Source of the DNA: JAMXLO01 sp036265005
GTDB taxonomy: Bacteria; Pseudomonadota; Alphaproteobacteria; Acetobacterales; Acetobacteraceae
Assembly (NCBI GenBank): GCA_036265005.1
Contig: DATAPW010000370.1
Coordinates: 1 to 57,696, forward strand
Direction: 5' to 3'
Length of the DNA stretch: 57,696 nt
The position numbers and the translations under genes are program-made. The notes below the pieces were generated by a model. The model was not told the DNA's origin and did no database searches. It saw nothing but the letters and a program-made list of their open reading frames with translations. Below, in pieces: positions 31,390 to 40,008 of the stretch. Each line of letters begins with the position of its first letter. The first letter of the stretch is position 1.

Positions 31390-33339
31390 ATGCCTGCCAT
31401 CACCCTGCCCGACAAATCCGTGCGCCGTTTCGACGGGCCGGTGGCGGGTACGACGGTGGCGGCCGAGATCGGTCCGGGCCTGGCGCGCGCCGCACTGGCA
31501 ATGAAGCTGGACGGCAAGCTGGTCGATCTGGATACCGTGATCGATCATGACGCCGACGTGGTGTTCGTCACCCGTCGCGATGCCGATGCGCTGGAACTGA
31601 TTCGCCACGACGCAGCCCATGTGCTGGCCGAGGCGGTGCAGGAACTCTATCCGGGGACGCAGGTGACCATCGGTCCGGCGATTGCCGACGGGTTCTACTA
31701 CGACTTCGCGCGCAACGAGCCGTTCACCCCGGAGGACTTCGCCCCGATCGAGGCGAAGATGAGGGAGATCATCGCGCGCGGGGAAAAGTTCGTCCGCCAG
31801 GTGATCGACCGCGAAGAGGCGATCCAGTACTTCCAGGATAAAGGCGAAAAGTACAAGGCGGAGATCATCCAGGACCTGCCGCGCGACGAGACCATCACGC
31901 TGTACCGCCAGGGCAACTGGGTGGACCTCTGTCGTGGTCCGCACATGCGCACCACCGCCGATGTCGGTCCGGCCTTCAAATTGATGAAGGTGGCCGGTGC
32001 GTATTGGCGCGGCGATCACCGCAACGCCATGCTGAGCCGCATCTATGGCACCGCCTGGCGCGACCAGAAGGAACTCGACGCCTACCTGCATATGCTGGAG
32101 GAGGCGGAGCGTCGCGACCACCGCCGCATCGGCAAGGAGATGGACTTGTTCCACCTCCAGGAGGAGGCGGTCGGCAGCGTGTTCTGGCATCCGAATGGCT
32201 GGCGGCTCTATCTCACCGCGGAGGCCTATATGCGTCGCCGGCTGGATGCGGCCGGCTACCAGGAGGTGAAGACCCCGCAACTGGTGGACCGCTCACTGTG
32301 GGAACGCTCGGGCCATTGGGAGAAATTCCGCCAGAACATGTTCATCGCGCAGGTGGCAGACGAAGACAAAGTGCTCGCGCTGAAGCCGATGAACTGCCCG
32401 TGCCACATCCTGATCTTCCGCCAGGGCCTGCGCTCGTATCGCGAGTTGCCGCTGCGGTTGGCGGAATTCGGCTCGTGCCACCGCTACGAGCCGTCCGGCG
32501 CGATGCACGGCATCATGCGGGTGCGCCAGTTCACCCAGGACGATGCGCACATCTTCTGCACCGAACAGCAGATCGCCGCCGAAACGGTGCGGTTCGTCGA
32601 GCTGCTGTCGTCGATCTACCGCGATTTCGGCTTCCCGGAGTTCACCGTGAAGTTCTCCGACCGGCCGGCGTTGCGGGTGGGGTCCGATGCGGTGTGGGAC
32701 CATGCCGAGAACGCGCTGAAGGAGGCCTGCGCCACCGCCGGCGTGGCCTATACGCTGAACCCCGGCGAGGGCGCGTTCTATGGCCCCAAGCTCGAGTTCG
32801 TGCTGCGCGACGCGATCGGCCGTGACTGGCAGTGCGGCACGCTGCAGGTCGATTTCAACACACCGGAACGGCTGGGCGCGGAGTATGTCGGCGAGGACAG
32901 CGCGCGCCACACCCCGGTAATGCTGCACCGCGCCATCATGGGCAGCTTCGAGCGGTTCCTCGGCGTGGTGATCGAGCACTATGCAGGCCGGTTCCCGCTC
33001 TGGCTGGCGCCGGTGCAGGCCGTGGTGGCGACCATCGTCTCGGACGCAGACGACTATGCGCGGGACGTTGCGGCGGCATTCCGCGAGGCCGGTCTGCACG
33101 TGGAACTGGATCTCTCCAACCAGAAGATCAACGCCAAGGTGCGCGAACACAGCCTGGCGCATGTCCCGGTGCTGATCGTGGTCGGCCGGCGGGAGGCCGA
33201 GCAGCGCACGGTGGCGCTGCGCCGGCTGGGCGGCGATACCCAGGAGGTGCTGGCACTTGACGAGGCGGTGCGTCGGCTTGCGGCGGAGGCCACGCCACCC
33301 GACCTAAGGCAACGGACCCCCCAGGCGGAGTTTGCTTGA
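31390..33339 (+). CDS. thrS: Threonyl-tRNA synthetase
   Basis: A 649-residue class II synthetase charging tRNA-Thr. The order is an N-terminal TGS domain (ITLPDKSVRRF), the editing domain with HDAAHVLAEAVQELYP, the catalytic core with MNCPCHILIF, RYEPSGAMHGIMRVRQFTQDDAHIFC (motif 2 and zinc site), and the C-terminal anticodon-binding domain. The ATG has a strong AGGAGG-like site. It is followed by infC, the classical arrangement. Confidence 0.99.
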   Translation: MPAITLPDKSVRRFDGPVAGTTVAAEIGPGLARAALAMKLDGKLVDLDTVIDHDADVVFVTRRDADALELIRHDAAHVLAEAVQELYPGTQVTIGPAIADGFYYDFARNEPFTPEDFAPIEAKMREIIARGEKFVRQVIDREEAIQYFQDKGEKYKAEIIQDLPRDETITLYRQGNWVDLCRGPHMRTTADVGPAFKLMKVAGAYWRGDHRNAMLSRIYGTAWRDQKELDAYLHMLEEAERRDHRRIGKEMDLFHLQEEAVGSVFWHPNGWRLYLTAEAYMRRRLDAAGYQEVKTPQLVDRSLWERSGHWEKFRQNMFIAQVADEDKVLALKPMNCPCHILIFRQGLRSYRELPLRLAEFGSCHRYEPSGAMHGIMRVRQFTQDDAHIFCTEQQIAAETVRFVELLSSIYRDFGFPEFTVKFSDRPALRVGSDAVWDHAENALKEACATAGVAYTLNPGEGAFYGPKLEFVLRDAIGRDWQCGTLQVDFNTPERLGAEYVGEDSARHTPVMLHRAIMGSFERFLGVVIEHYAGRFPLWLAPVQAVVATIVSDADDYARDVAAAFREAGLHVELDLSNQKINAKVREHSLAHVPVLIVVGRREAEQRTVALRRLGGDTQEVLALDEAVRRLAAEATPPDLRQRTPQAEFA

Positions 33340-33436
33340 TCCGGAACGGACGGATCGGCCAAACTTATCCTGGGCCGGGGACTTCCCACCCACTTGCGTG
33401 CAACAGACACAGGAGAAGACCATAGCAAGAGGACCA

Positions 33437-33958
33437 ATGACCGCCCCGCCGAGCCGGGACGGACCCCGCGTGAATGACGAAATCCGCGCCCCGCAGGTGC
33501 GGCTGATCGACCAGGACGGCGAAATGCAGGGTGTGATGAGCGCCCGCGATGCCTGGCTGCGGGCACAGTCCGTCGGCCTGGACCTGCTGGAGATCAGCCC
33601 TAACGCCGATCCGCCGGTGGTGAAGATCCTGGACTTCGGCAAATACAAATACGAACTCCAGAAAAAGAAAAACGAAGCCAAGAAGAAGCAGAAGGTCATC
33701 GAAATCAAGGAGATCAAGGTCCGCCCGAACATCGACGAGAACGACTATCAGGTGAAATTGCGCGCCATGAAGTCGTTCATCGAGGAGGGGGACAAGGTGA
33801 AGGTGACGCTGCGGTTTCGCGGCCGCGAAATGGCCCACCAGGAGATCGGCGTGCGGGTGCTCGAGCGGATCCGCTCCGAGATGGACCCGACATCCAAGGT
33901 GGAGCAGATGCCGCGGATGGAGAACCGGCAGATGGTCATGGTGCTGACGCCCCGGTAG
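33437..33958 (+). CDS. infC: Translation initiation factor IF-3
   Basis: A 173-residue factor that binds the 30S subunit and checks start codon and initiator tRNA. N-domain: RVNDEIRAPQVRLID and LLEISPNADPPVVKILDFGKYKYE. A lysine-rich linker helix (KKKNEAKKKQK) follows, then the C-domain KVRPNIDENDY..KVTLRFRGREM. The ATG at 33437 with AGAGGA upstream gives standard length; the frame is open further upstream. Here the start is a common ATG, not the rare AUU or AUC that allows IF-3 autoregulation in enterobacteria. Confidence 0.98.
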   Translation: MTAPPSRDGPRVNDEIRAPQVRLIDQDGEMQGVMSARDAWLRAQSVGLDLLEISPNADPPVVKILDFGKYKYELQKKKNEAKKKQKVIEIKEIKVRPNIDENDYQVKLRAMKSFIEEGDKVKVTLRFRGREMAHQEIGVRVLERIRSEMDPTSKVEQMPRMENRQMVMVLTPR

Positions 33959-34007
33959 GGCGTCGCGTCGTTTCCGGCCGTCGCAAGGAAGGCGTGGCCC
34001 CCCATCA

Positions 34008-34027
34008 TGGCCGGCGCAGGCCGGCCA
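34008..34027. terminator. Hairpin between convergent infC and LLM genes
   Basis: A perfect 8-bp stem (TGGCCGGC / GCCGGCCA) with a GCAG loop lies inside an outer inverted pair AAGGCGT (33989-33995) and ACGCCTT (34031-34037). It is placed between convergent stop codons, which suits a bidirectional terminator. There is no long T-run, so it may depend on Rho or act only as an mRNA end barrier. Confidence 0.55.
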
Positions 34028-34045
34028 GCTACGCCTTTCGCCCGC

Positions 34046-35068
34046 TTACAGCCCCTGCCGCACACGCGGGATCAGTTCGCTCGCGATCATCTCCATCGTC
34101 TCGATGGCGAGGCTCTTGGGCATGCCGGCCCATTCCGTGCTCATCACCAGGTGGTTGACGCCAAGCCGGCGGTGGATTGCCAGCATCTGTTCGGCCACTT
34201 CGTCCGGCGAGCCGATCAGGAAGCGATCACCGACAAGGCTTTCGAACGTCTGGCCGAGGCCGCGGTCATCCGTCGGCAGTTCCTGGCGCCAGGCGTGATA
34301 CGCCTCGTACTTGGCGCCGAGATACGGCGCACATAGCCGGCTCGCCTCCTCCCGGGTTTTCGCAACGAACACCTCGCGCCGCATCGGCAGTTCCGTTGGG
34401 AACGGCTTGCCGGCGGCGTCAAGCGCGCGACGGTACAGCTCCATCTGGCGCTCGACCGTCGCGATCTCCACGGCAGGTCCGATATACCAGCAGTCGCCGA
34501 GACGCGCCGCACGTTCTACCGCGGGGTCTGCGTTGGCGCCGACCCAGATCGGCGGATGCGGCTGTTGCAACGGCTTCGGCAGGCACGACGCTTCGTCGAG
34601 CTCAAAATACGGCGTCTTCATCGAGACTTTTTCTTCGGTCCACAGCCGCTTGACTGCGACGAGGTTGGCTTCGAAGCGGCGCGCCCGCTGCGACCGGGGC
34701 ACGCCGAACGCCTTGAACTCGACGTCGCGATAGCCCAGCCCGACGCCGAGGATGATCTTGCCGTGTGAGATCACATCCAGCGTCGCGAACTCCTCGGCGA
34801 CATGCAGCGGTGACATCAAAGGCAGCAGCAGCACACCCGCGTTGAGGCGCAGCCTCGGCGCTTCGCCGGCAAACCGCGCCAGCATCGGCACAAGCTGGAG
34901 CATCTGGAATGGATAGGCACTGTAATGCGCTGTCTTGGTGACGGAATCGTATCCGAGGCGGTCGGCCAGTCGGACAAATTCCAGGGTCTCCTCGAAGCGG
35001 CTATAGATGTCTTCGCCGCGCTCCGCCTGTCCGCGGACCACAAGCCCGAACTGAAACTGCGCTGTCAT
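34046..35068 (-). CDS. LLM class flavin-dependent oxidoreductase
   Basis: A 340-residue luciferase-like TIM-barrel flavoenzyme, using FMNH2 or F420-type cofactors in this family. Visible are FVRLADRLGYDSVTKTAHYS, LRLNAGVLLLPLMSPLHVAEEFATLDVISHGKIILGVGLGYRDVEF (core strands 3-4) and PPIWVGANADPAVERAARLGD. The frame is open upstream, but the ATG at 35068 gives the normal barrel start. It is convergent with infC. The substrate is unknown; it is one of three LLM enzymes in the window. Confidence 0.9.
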   Translation of the reverse strand: MTAQFQFGLVVRGQAERGEDIYSRFEETLEFVRLADRLGYDSVTKTAHYSAYPFQMLQLVPMLARFAGEAPRLRLNAGVLLLPLMSPLHVAEEFATLDVISHGKIILGVGLGYRDVEFKAFGVPRSQRARRFEANLVAVKRLWTEEKVSMKTPYFELDEASCLPKPLQQPHPPIWVGANADPAVERAARLGDCWYIGPAVEIATVERQMELYRRALDAAGKPFPTELPMRREVFVAKTREEASRLCAPYLGAKYEAYHAWRQELPTDDRGLGQTFESLVGDRFLIGSPDEVAEQMLAIHRRLGVNHLVMSTEWAGMPKSLAIETMEMIASELIPRVRQGL

Positions 35069-35149
35069 GGCATCTCCGACCCGGCATGGTTTGTCGTTCG
35101 ATTGAAGACTGCACGCGGTGGAAAGTCGATGGCACGCGCTTCCCCTCGC

Positions 35150-35262
35150 CATTCCTGCCTGCGCGGGAATGACGAAGGGGAATCGGGAATGACGAATTGG
35201 GATGCGGGAACGACGAATGGGGAGCGGGAACGATGAGGGGGAGTGGGAACGACGAAGGGGAG
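35150..35262. repeat. REP-like hairpin followed by five degenerate 20-bp tandem repeats
   Basis: A hairpin at 35150-35171 (CATTCCTGCC..GGGAATG) leads directly into tandem copies of a 20-bp unit of the form CGGGAAYGACGAAKGGGRAG. Copies begin at about 35164, 35184, 35205, 35225 and 35245. The first copy is the right arm of the hairpin, so the array seems to have grown from the half-site by slippage. It fills the gap between the divergent LLM and lipoprotein genes. Confidence 0.85.
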
Positions 35263-35320
35263 CGGTGAACGCCGCATGCTGGATGCGCGGCGTGCGCTCA
35301 GCCGCTACGGTCTGCTCGTG

Positions 35321-35749
35321 ATGCACCGTCGCTGCACCAATCCCGCCCAGGCTGCGGCGCTCTGCCTGATCGTCGCGGCGTGCACCCAGCCGCCGGCATC
35401 GCCGTCATGCGCGGGCCTCGGCGGAACCCCGATGCTGGAATACCAACTGTTCTTCGGCCGTGGCATTCCCGGTCGCTCCGCGCTGACCGACCAGGAATGG
35501 GCGGATTTCGCGGCCGACGCCGTCACGCCCCGGCTCCCGGATGGCTTCACCGCTTTGGATGCCGATGGCCAGTGGCTGAATCCCGCAACCCGTCGCATCA
35601 TCCGGGAGCGCACCAAGGTCCTCATCGTGGCCGTGCCCGACACGCCGGCGACAGAAGCCGCGATAACCGCGATCAAGGACGCCTACCGGCAGCAGTTCCA
35701 CCAGCAATCGGTCGGCACCGTCGTGCAGCCGGTCTGCGCCGCATTCTGA
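35321..35749 (+). CDS. DUF3574 family lipoprotein
   Basis: A 142-residue predicted lipoprotein. The signal ends in LIVAAC with Cys21. The mature part has YQLFFGRGIPG, LTDQEWADFAADAVTPRLPDGFTALDADGQW and KVLIVAVPD, the pattern of DUF3574 proteins, which have no assigned function. The frame is open from 35243, but the region before ATG 35321 is translated tandem repeat, so I take the internal ATG. It is convergent with the GST gene, 5 bp apart. Confidence 0.8.
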   Translation: MHRRCTNPAQAAALCLIVAACTQPPASPSCAGLGGTPMLEYQLFFGRGIPGRSALTDQEWADFAADAVTPRLPDGFTALDADGQWLNPATRRIIRERTKVLIVAVPDTPATEAAITAIKDAYRQQFHQQSVGTVVQPVCAAF

Positions 35750-35754
35750 GCCCG

Positions 35755-36336
35755 CTAGGCCGGCAGTTCGTAGCCGATCGCTGCCTCGATCTCGATGGTG
35801 CGTTGCACGGCCGGTCGAGCCATCATCCGGTCGTGGTGCGCCTCGAGGCCGGGAAACGTTCCCGGCGTCGGATGCTGCGAATTGGCGAAGCGCCAGTACA
35901 GCCGGAACAGATGGATATCGGCGATCGAATACCGCGGCAGCACCCATTCGCGTCCACCCAGCTTCCGTTCGGCAATCCCGAACACCTCCCTGGAACGCTC
36001 GACGCCCTGCCGCCGCGCCGGATGGATCGTCGAGGCGATGAACGACATCCACGACACCACCTGTGCCTCCGCCTCCACGTCGCCGGTCGGCAGCAGGTCG
36101 GCTTCGGGGTATCGCCGGGCGAGATAGAACAGGATGCCGGCCACTTCGGTCAGTGGCCGGTCATCGATCAGCAGCATCGGCACCCGGCCGTCCGGGTTCA
36201 TCGCGAGATATTCGGGCGTGCGGGTGTCCTTCCGGCGGAACGACAGCGGCCGGCTCTCGAACTCTGCGCCGACCTCATGCAGCGCAATGTGCGCCGCCAT
36301 CGAGCTGGCACCGGGTGCGAAATACAACGTCAGCAT
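35755..36336 (-). CDS. Glutathione S-transferase family protein
   Basis: A 193-residue beta-class-like GST. The start MLTLYFAPGASSMAAHIALHE aligns with the class, but Ser11 replaces the Cys used by most beta-class enzymes, so catalysis may differ. NPDGRVPMLL holds the cis-Pro loop, and the C-terminal helical domain has SIADIHLFRLYW. It is 19 bp downstream of the nucleoside-phosphorylase-like gene on the same strand. The ATG at 36336 gives normal length. Confidence 0.87.
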   Translation of the reverse strand: MLTLYFAPGASSMAAHIALHEVGAEFESRPLSFRRKDTRTPEYLAMNPDGRVPMLLIDDRPLTEVAGILFYLARRYPEADLLPTGDVEAEAQVVSWMSFIASTIHPARRQGVERSREVFGIAERKLGGREWVLPRYSIADIHLFRLYWRFANSQHPTPGTFPGLEAHHDRMMARPAVQRTIEIEAAIGYELPA

Positions 36337-36355
36337 CGGCGTTTCCCCTTCCTGT

Positions 36356-37156
36356 TCAGCCGAACCCGCAGGCACGTGCCGCCGCGGCGATAACATCGAG
36401 CGAATCACGCGAGCCATCCGCCTCGCCCTTCTCGAAGTCGCCCTCGACGACGGCCATCCGGTTGGTCACATGCGCGAAGCACAGCACAGCCCGCCGGCGC
36501 GCACGGGCGAACGCGTAGAGCGCCGCAGCCTCCATTTCGACCGCCAGCGCGCCATGTGCACGCGCCGCGGCGATGGCGTCCGCAGTTTCACGATACGGTG
36601 CGTCGGTGGTCCAGGCCGTGCCGCGATGCACCGGAATCGATAGCGCGGCCAATGCCGCGTGGGCGCGGTCGGCCAGTGGCGCGTCTGCTTCGGCGTAGGT
36701 CGAGGGCGGCAGGTAGTGGTGGCTGGTTCCTTCGTCTCGCAACGCGCGGTCGATCAGCACGAAATACGGTGTCGGGCCGACGGGGGTGATCTGTCCGGCT
36801 GAGGTCACGCTCAGCAGCAACTGGCAGCCAGACGCGAAGAGCTGCTCGGCCACCAGCACCGCGAACGGCGCGCCAACCGCGAGGCCGACGATGCCGATGG
36901 TGATCCCGTCGTGCTCGGTGACATCCAGATCGGTGTGGTAGCAGGCCCAGTCCGACCCGGGGCGCGCGCGTCCGCCGGCACGCAGCGTACGCACCACGTC
37001 GCCGTCGGGATCGAGCGCGCACACCGCCGGAACCCTGGCATCGGCCAGGCCTCGCTGGCGGCGCGCCTCGCGCAGCAGGTTCTCCGGCAGGAACACCGAC
37101 GGCGCGTCGTGCTGCTTCGCCGCCAGGATTGTCGGCGCGTCGGGTCGCCTGGCCAT
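36356..37156 (-). CDS. Nucleoside phosphorylase / nucleosidase family protein
   Basis: A 266-residue protein of the PNP/UDP phosphorylase superfamily. Evidence is IGIVGLAVGAPFAVLVAEQL, LLLSVTSAGQI (substrate strand, where canonical uridine phosphorylase has a glycine-rich GTCGG) and ALAVEMEAAALYAFARARRRAVLCFAHVTN (the VEMEAAALY motif for ribose binding). The loop replacing GTCGG makes the substrate uncertain. ATG 37156 is preferred; ATG 37168 is possible. It is divergent from the DoxX gene. Confidence 0.85.
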   Translation of the reverse strand: MARRPDAPTILAAKQHDAPSVFLPENLLREARRQRGLADARVPAVCALDPDGDVVRTLRAGGRARPGSDWACYHTDLDVTEHDGITIGIVGLAVGAPFAVLVAEQLFASGCQLLLSVTSAGQITPVGPTPYFVLIDRALRDEGTSHHYLPPSTYAEADAPLADRAHAALAALSIPVHRGTAWTTDAPYRETADAIAAARAHGALAVEMEAAALYAFARARRRAVLCFAHVTNRMAVVEGDFEKGEADGSRDSLDVIAAAARACGFG

Positions 37157-37283
37157 GCCGCCTCCCATCGGTTCGCGCCGCACATTTGGGCGCGCCGCTA
37201 ATCGGGTTGTAACGTCCAGTGGCTTCGCGAGACCACTGTTCAGGTGGCGGCCTGGCCGATGCCAAAATGGGGAGATATCTGCG

Positions 37284-37895
37284 ATGCGGCCCAATCCGCT
37301 CCACGACGCCGTGGAATTCCTGACGCGGCCCGCCTGGTTCACCGCGGTTTTCTGGTTGCTGCTGCTGGCCAGCGTGGTCATTGCCGTGCTCGCCTGGCGG
37401 CGCCATCCGGCGCAGCGCATGCCGCGCAATCTCGGGATCTGGGTGCTGCGCGTGCTGATGGGCACGATGTGGTGGCAGCAGACCCTGTGGAAGATTCCGC
37501 CGAACTACGACGGCCTGCACTACTGGATCGGGCAGGAGGCAGAGCATGCCGCGATCGCCTTGCAGGGCCAACTGGTGGGAAGCATCGTGTTGCCCAACCT
37601 CGCGGTGTTCGGGCCGCTGGTCTACCTGGTTGAACTGACGATTGGCGTGTCGCTGCTGCTCGGCCTGTTCTCCCGTGTCGGTGCCCTGCTCGGACTGCTG
37701 ATGGGGCTCAACCTGTGGCTCGGGCTGTATTCGGCACCGGGCGAGTGGCCATGGACCTACATGTTCCTGGTGATGATCCAGGCGCTGTTCGTCATCGATC
37801 CGCCGGGCCGTGCGCTGGGCGCCGATGTGCTGCTGCGACATCGCGGCGGACCATCTGCGTCGCCGTATGCCGACAACCTGCGCTGGGTGGGCTGA
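37284..37895 (+). CDS. DoxX-family membrane protein
   Basis: A 203-residue inner-membrane protein with four hydrophobic helices. The helix-2 region VLRVLMGTMWWQQTLWKIPPNYDGLHYW and helix 3-4 block VYLVELTIGVSLLLGLFSRVGALLGLLMGLNLWLGLY are DoxX-like. DoxX-type proteins partner thiol or quinone redox enzymes; TQO-type DoxDA is the studied case. The GGGAG site precedes ATG 37284. It is first of eight co-oriented genes, the next starting 1 bp after its stop. Confidence 0.85.
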   Translation: MRPNPLHDAVEFLTRPAWFTAVFWLLLLASVVIAVLAWRRHPAQRMPRNLGIWVLRVLMGTMWWQQTLWKIPPNYDGLHYWIGQEAEHAAIALQGQLVGSIVLPNLAVFGPLVYLVELTIGVSLLLGLFSRVGALLGLLMGLNLWLGLYSAPGEWPWTYMFLVMIQALFVIDPPGRALGADVLLRHRGGPSASPYADNLRWVG

Positions 37896-37896
37896 C

Positions 37897-38634
37897 ATGC
37901 CGGCCGATCCCGCGAAGCTCGCCCGCCGGCGGCTGCTGGGCGGCCTGCCGATCCTGGCGCTCGCCGCCGCCAGTGGCCCCGCACGTGCCGATGCGCCCGG
38001 CTTGGCGGTGACCTGCGACACCACCTTGGGGCCGGCCTTGCGCAAGGTGGGCGCGGCCTACAAGGCACGCTCCGGCGTGCCGGTATTCGTGTTTCCGACC
38101 GGCCCGGGCCTGATCCTGCCGCAGCTTACACGTGACATCCAGAATGACATCCTGGTGACGCAGGTCTCGATCCTCGTCCAGGCCGCGCAGGCCGGCATCG
38201 TCGCGGCGGTTCCCGAAAGACCGTCCTGGCACAATCCTCTGGTCATCGCCGGCCGGCGTGGAGCAGACCCGACGTCCGGCGCATTCGCGGCCACCGATCC
38301 ATCGCCGGCGTCGGACATCGACGGCCCCGCCGTGCTCGCCCGCCTCGGCCTGCAGCCGGCGAGTGTCCTTGGCGCCATCGACACCGACGAGGTGGCGTTC
38401 CTGCTGACATCCGGCGTCGCGCAGTCCGGTCTGCTGCACATGACCGATTTGCGCGCCGCGCCGAGCCTGGACGCAGTTCGTCCGGTTCCGCCGGAGATCC
38501 AGCCGCCGTTCGTCTATGCGGCATCGGTCACGCGGCTGGCGCGTCGGCCGCACCCGGAGAACCTCATCGCATTTCTGGCCACCCCGGAGGCGATGACGCT
38601 GCTGCGCGACAGCGGCCTGGAGATACCCGCATGA
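37897..38634 (+). CDS. ModA-like periplasmic substrate-binding protein
   Basis: A 245-residue exported protein. The signal has a twin-arginine-like RRRLLGG near residues 10-16 and ends around ARADA. The mature part is laid out like ModA-type molybdate-binding proteins: VTCDTTLGPALRKVGAAYKARSGVPVFVF, ILVTQVSILVQAAQAGIV, VPERPSWHNPLVIAG, GAIDTDEVAFLLTSGVAQSGLLHMTDL and a C-terminal ENLIAFLATPEAMTLLRDSGLEI. The ligand-strand residues differ from true ModA. No ABC permease is adjacent; instead it is locked to the redox genes downstream by an ATGA overlap, so it may deliver a ligand or fold partner to the molybdoenzyme, which is an inference. Confidence 0.85.
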   Translation: MPADPAKLARRRLLGGLPILALAAASGPARADAPGLAVTCDTTLGPALRKVGAAYKARSGVPVFVFPTGPGLILPQLTRDIQNDILVTQVSILVQAAQAGIVAAVPERPSWHNPLVIAGRRGADPTSGAFAATDPSPASDIDGPAVLARLGLQPASVLGAIDTDEVAFLLTSGVAQSGLLHMTDLRAAPSLDAVRPVPPEIQPPFVYAASVTRLARRPHPENLIAFLATPEAMTLLRDSGLEIPA

Positions 38635-39305
38635 CAGCGTTACGTGACGAACAACGCCATCCGCTCGCCAGGCGCATCGCGCACTGGGTGATGGCGCTGT
38701 CGATACTGGTCATGATCGGCAGCGGCTGGCGCATCTACAATGCCAGCCCGATCTTCCCGTTCATCTTCCCCGACTGGGCAACCCTCGGCGGCAATGTCGA
38801 GGCGTCGCTCGCCCGGCACGGCGATCCGGGCGTTGCGTCCGCCATCGCCTGGCACTTCGCGGCGATGTGGCTGCTGGTCGCCAGCTACCTCCTGTTCGTG
38901 CTGTGGGGTGCGCTGTCGGGGCATTTTTGGCGCGACTTCCTGCCGGTCGGCCCGAAGTCGGTCACACGGGACATGCTCGCGGCGCTGCGGTTCCGGCTCG
39001 AGCATCGCCTGGGCGAATACAACGCCGTGCAGAAGGCCGCGTATTGGGGCGTGCTGGCGGCGGTCGCGTTGATGATCGTCTCGGGCATTGCGATCTGGAA
39101 GCCGGTGCAGAGCTATCCGCTGGAGATCCTGTTCGGTGGGTTCCAGGGTGCGCGCATCGTTCACTTCCTCGGCATGGCCGCCATCGTGCTGTTTCTCGTT
39201 GTCCATGTCGCGCTGACCCTGATCGTACCGCGCACCTTGCTCGCGATGGTGGTGGGCCGCGCCAGCGAACCACGCCACGGCGTCAGTTCGGAGAACCTGC
39301 GATGA
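38631..39305 (+). CDS. Cytochrome b561-like membrane subunit
   Basis: A 224-residue inner-membrane protein with four main helices and candidate heme-b histidines in RIAHWVMAL, AIAWHFAAMW, RIVHFLGMA and LVVHVALTL. This fits the Ni/Fe-hydrogenase/thiosulfate-reductase type cytochrome b/b6 family, which passes electrons between quinone and a periplasmic partner. It overlaps the genes on both sides by 4 bp, making the downstream molybdoenzyme its likely partner. Confidence 0.9.
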   Translation: MTALRDEQRHPLARRIAHWVMALSILVMIGSGWRIYNASPIFPFIFPDWATLGGNVEASLARHGDPGVASAIAWHFAAMWLLVASYLLFVLWGALSGHFWRDFLPVGPKSVTRDMLAALRFRLEHRLGEYNAVQKAAYWGVLAAVALMIVSGIAIWKPVQSYPLEILFGGFQGARIVHFLGMAAIVLFLVVHVALTLIVPRTLLAMVVGRASEPRHGVSSENLR

Positions 39306-40006
39306 CACTTGCGAGGCGGACGATGCTGCGCGGCGGGCTCTCGGTGGGCGCGCTCAGCCTGCTGACCGGCTGCGATCTCAGCGACCATGATTCGGTCCAG
39401 CGCGTGCTGGCACGCTTCTCGGCATGGAACGATCGCGTGCAGGCGGCGCTGTTCAGCCAGAGGCGGCTGGCGCCGACCTTCCCTGACGCGATGGCGGTGA
39501 AGGATTTTCGTTACAATGCCTGGTATGGCGCGGACAAGGCGCCACGTCTCGATCCTGCCGACTACCGGCTGGTGCTGGCCGGCAGGATTGCCAACAAAAA
39601 GCCGTGGTCGGTCGATGAACTCCATGCCCTACCGCAGGTCAGTCAGGTAACACGCCATGTCTGCGTCGAGGGGTGGAGCATGATCGGCAAGTGGAGCGGC
39701 ACGCCGCTGCACACGTTCCTGGAGCGGATCGGTGCCGATGCCACCGCGCGCTATGTCGGCTTCGAGTGCGCCGATGGCTATTACGAAGGCATCGACATGC
39801 CGACCGCATTGCATCCGCAAACGCTGATGGCATTCCGCCTGTCCGATGAAATCCTGCCGACGAAATATGGCTACCCTTTCAAGATCCGCATTCCGACCAA
39901 ACTCGGCTTCAAGAACCCCAAGTTCGTCACCACGATTTATGTTACCGACCAGCAGCCGCGCGGCTACTGGACCGACCGGGGTTACAACTGGTTCAGCGGC
40001 ATCTGA
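39302..40006 (+). CDS. Sulfite-oxidase-fold molybdopterin oxidoreductase (YedY/MsrP-like)
   Basis: A 234-residue periplasmic enzyme. The signal has Arg5-Arg6 of a Tat motif and a possible lipobox LLTGC (Cys24), so it may be Tat-exported and lipid-anchored. The molybdenum ligand cysteine is Cys121 in RHVCVEGWSMIGKW, and YVGFECADGYYEGIDM, LPTKYGYPFKIRIPTKLGFKNPKFVTTIYV and YWTDRGYNWFSGI match the family. MsrP works with heme protein MsrQ; here the partner is a cytochrome b561-like protein, so the redox chemistry may differ. Confidence 0.9.
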   Translation: MTLARRTMLRGGLSVGALSLLTGCDLSDHDSVQRVLARFSAWNDRVQAALFSQRRLAPTFPDAMAVKDFRYNAWYGADKAPRLDPADYRLVLAGRIANKKPWSVDELHALPQVSQVTRHVCVEGWSMIGKWSGTPLHTFLERIGADATARYVGFECADGYYEGIDMPTALHPQTLMAFRLSDEILPTKYGYPFKIRIPTKLGFKNPKFVTTIYVTDQQPRGYWTDRGYNWFSGI

Positions 40007-40008
40007 GT

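Noticed and set aside
35069..35326. N-terminal extension of the LLM frame at 34046-35068 and of the DUF3574 frame
   Set aside because: Both extensions are translations of the tandem-repeat region and lack any family similarity.
37897..38634. Molybdate ABC importer gene modA
   Set aside because: No modB or modC follows and the ligand motifs are altered, so I describe it only as ModA-like.
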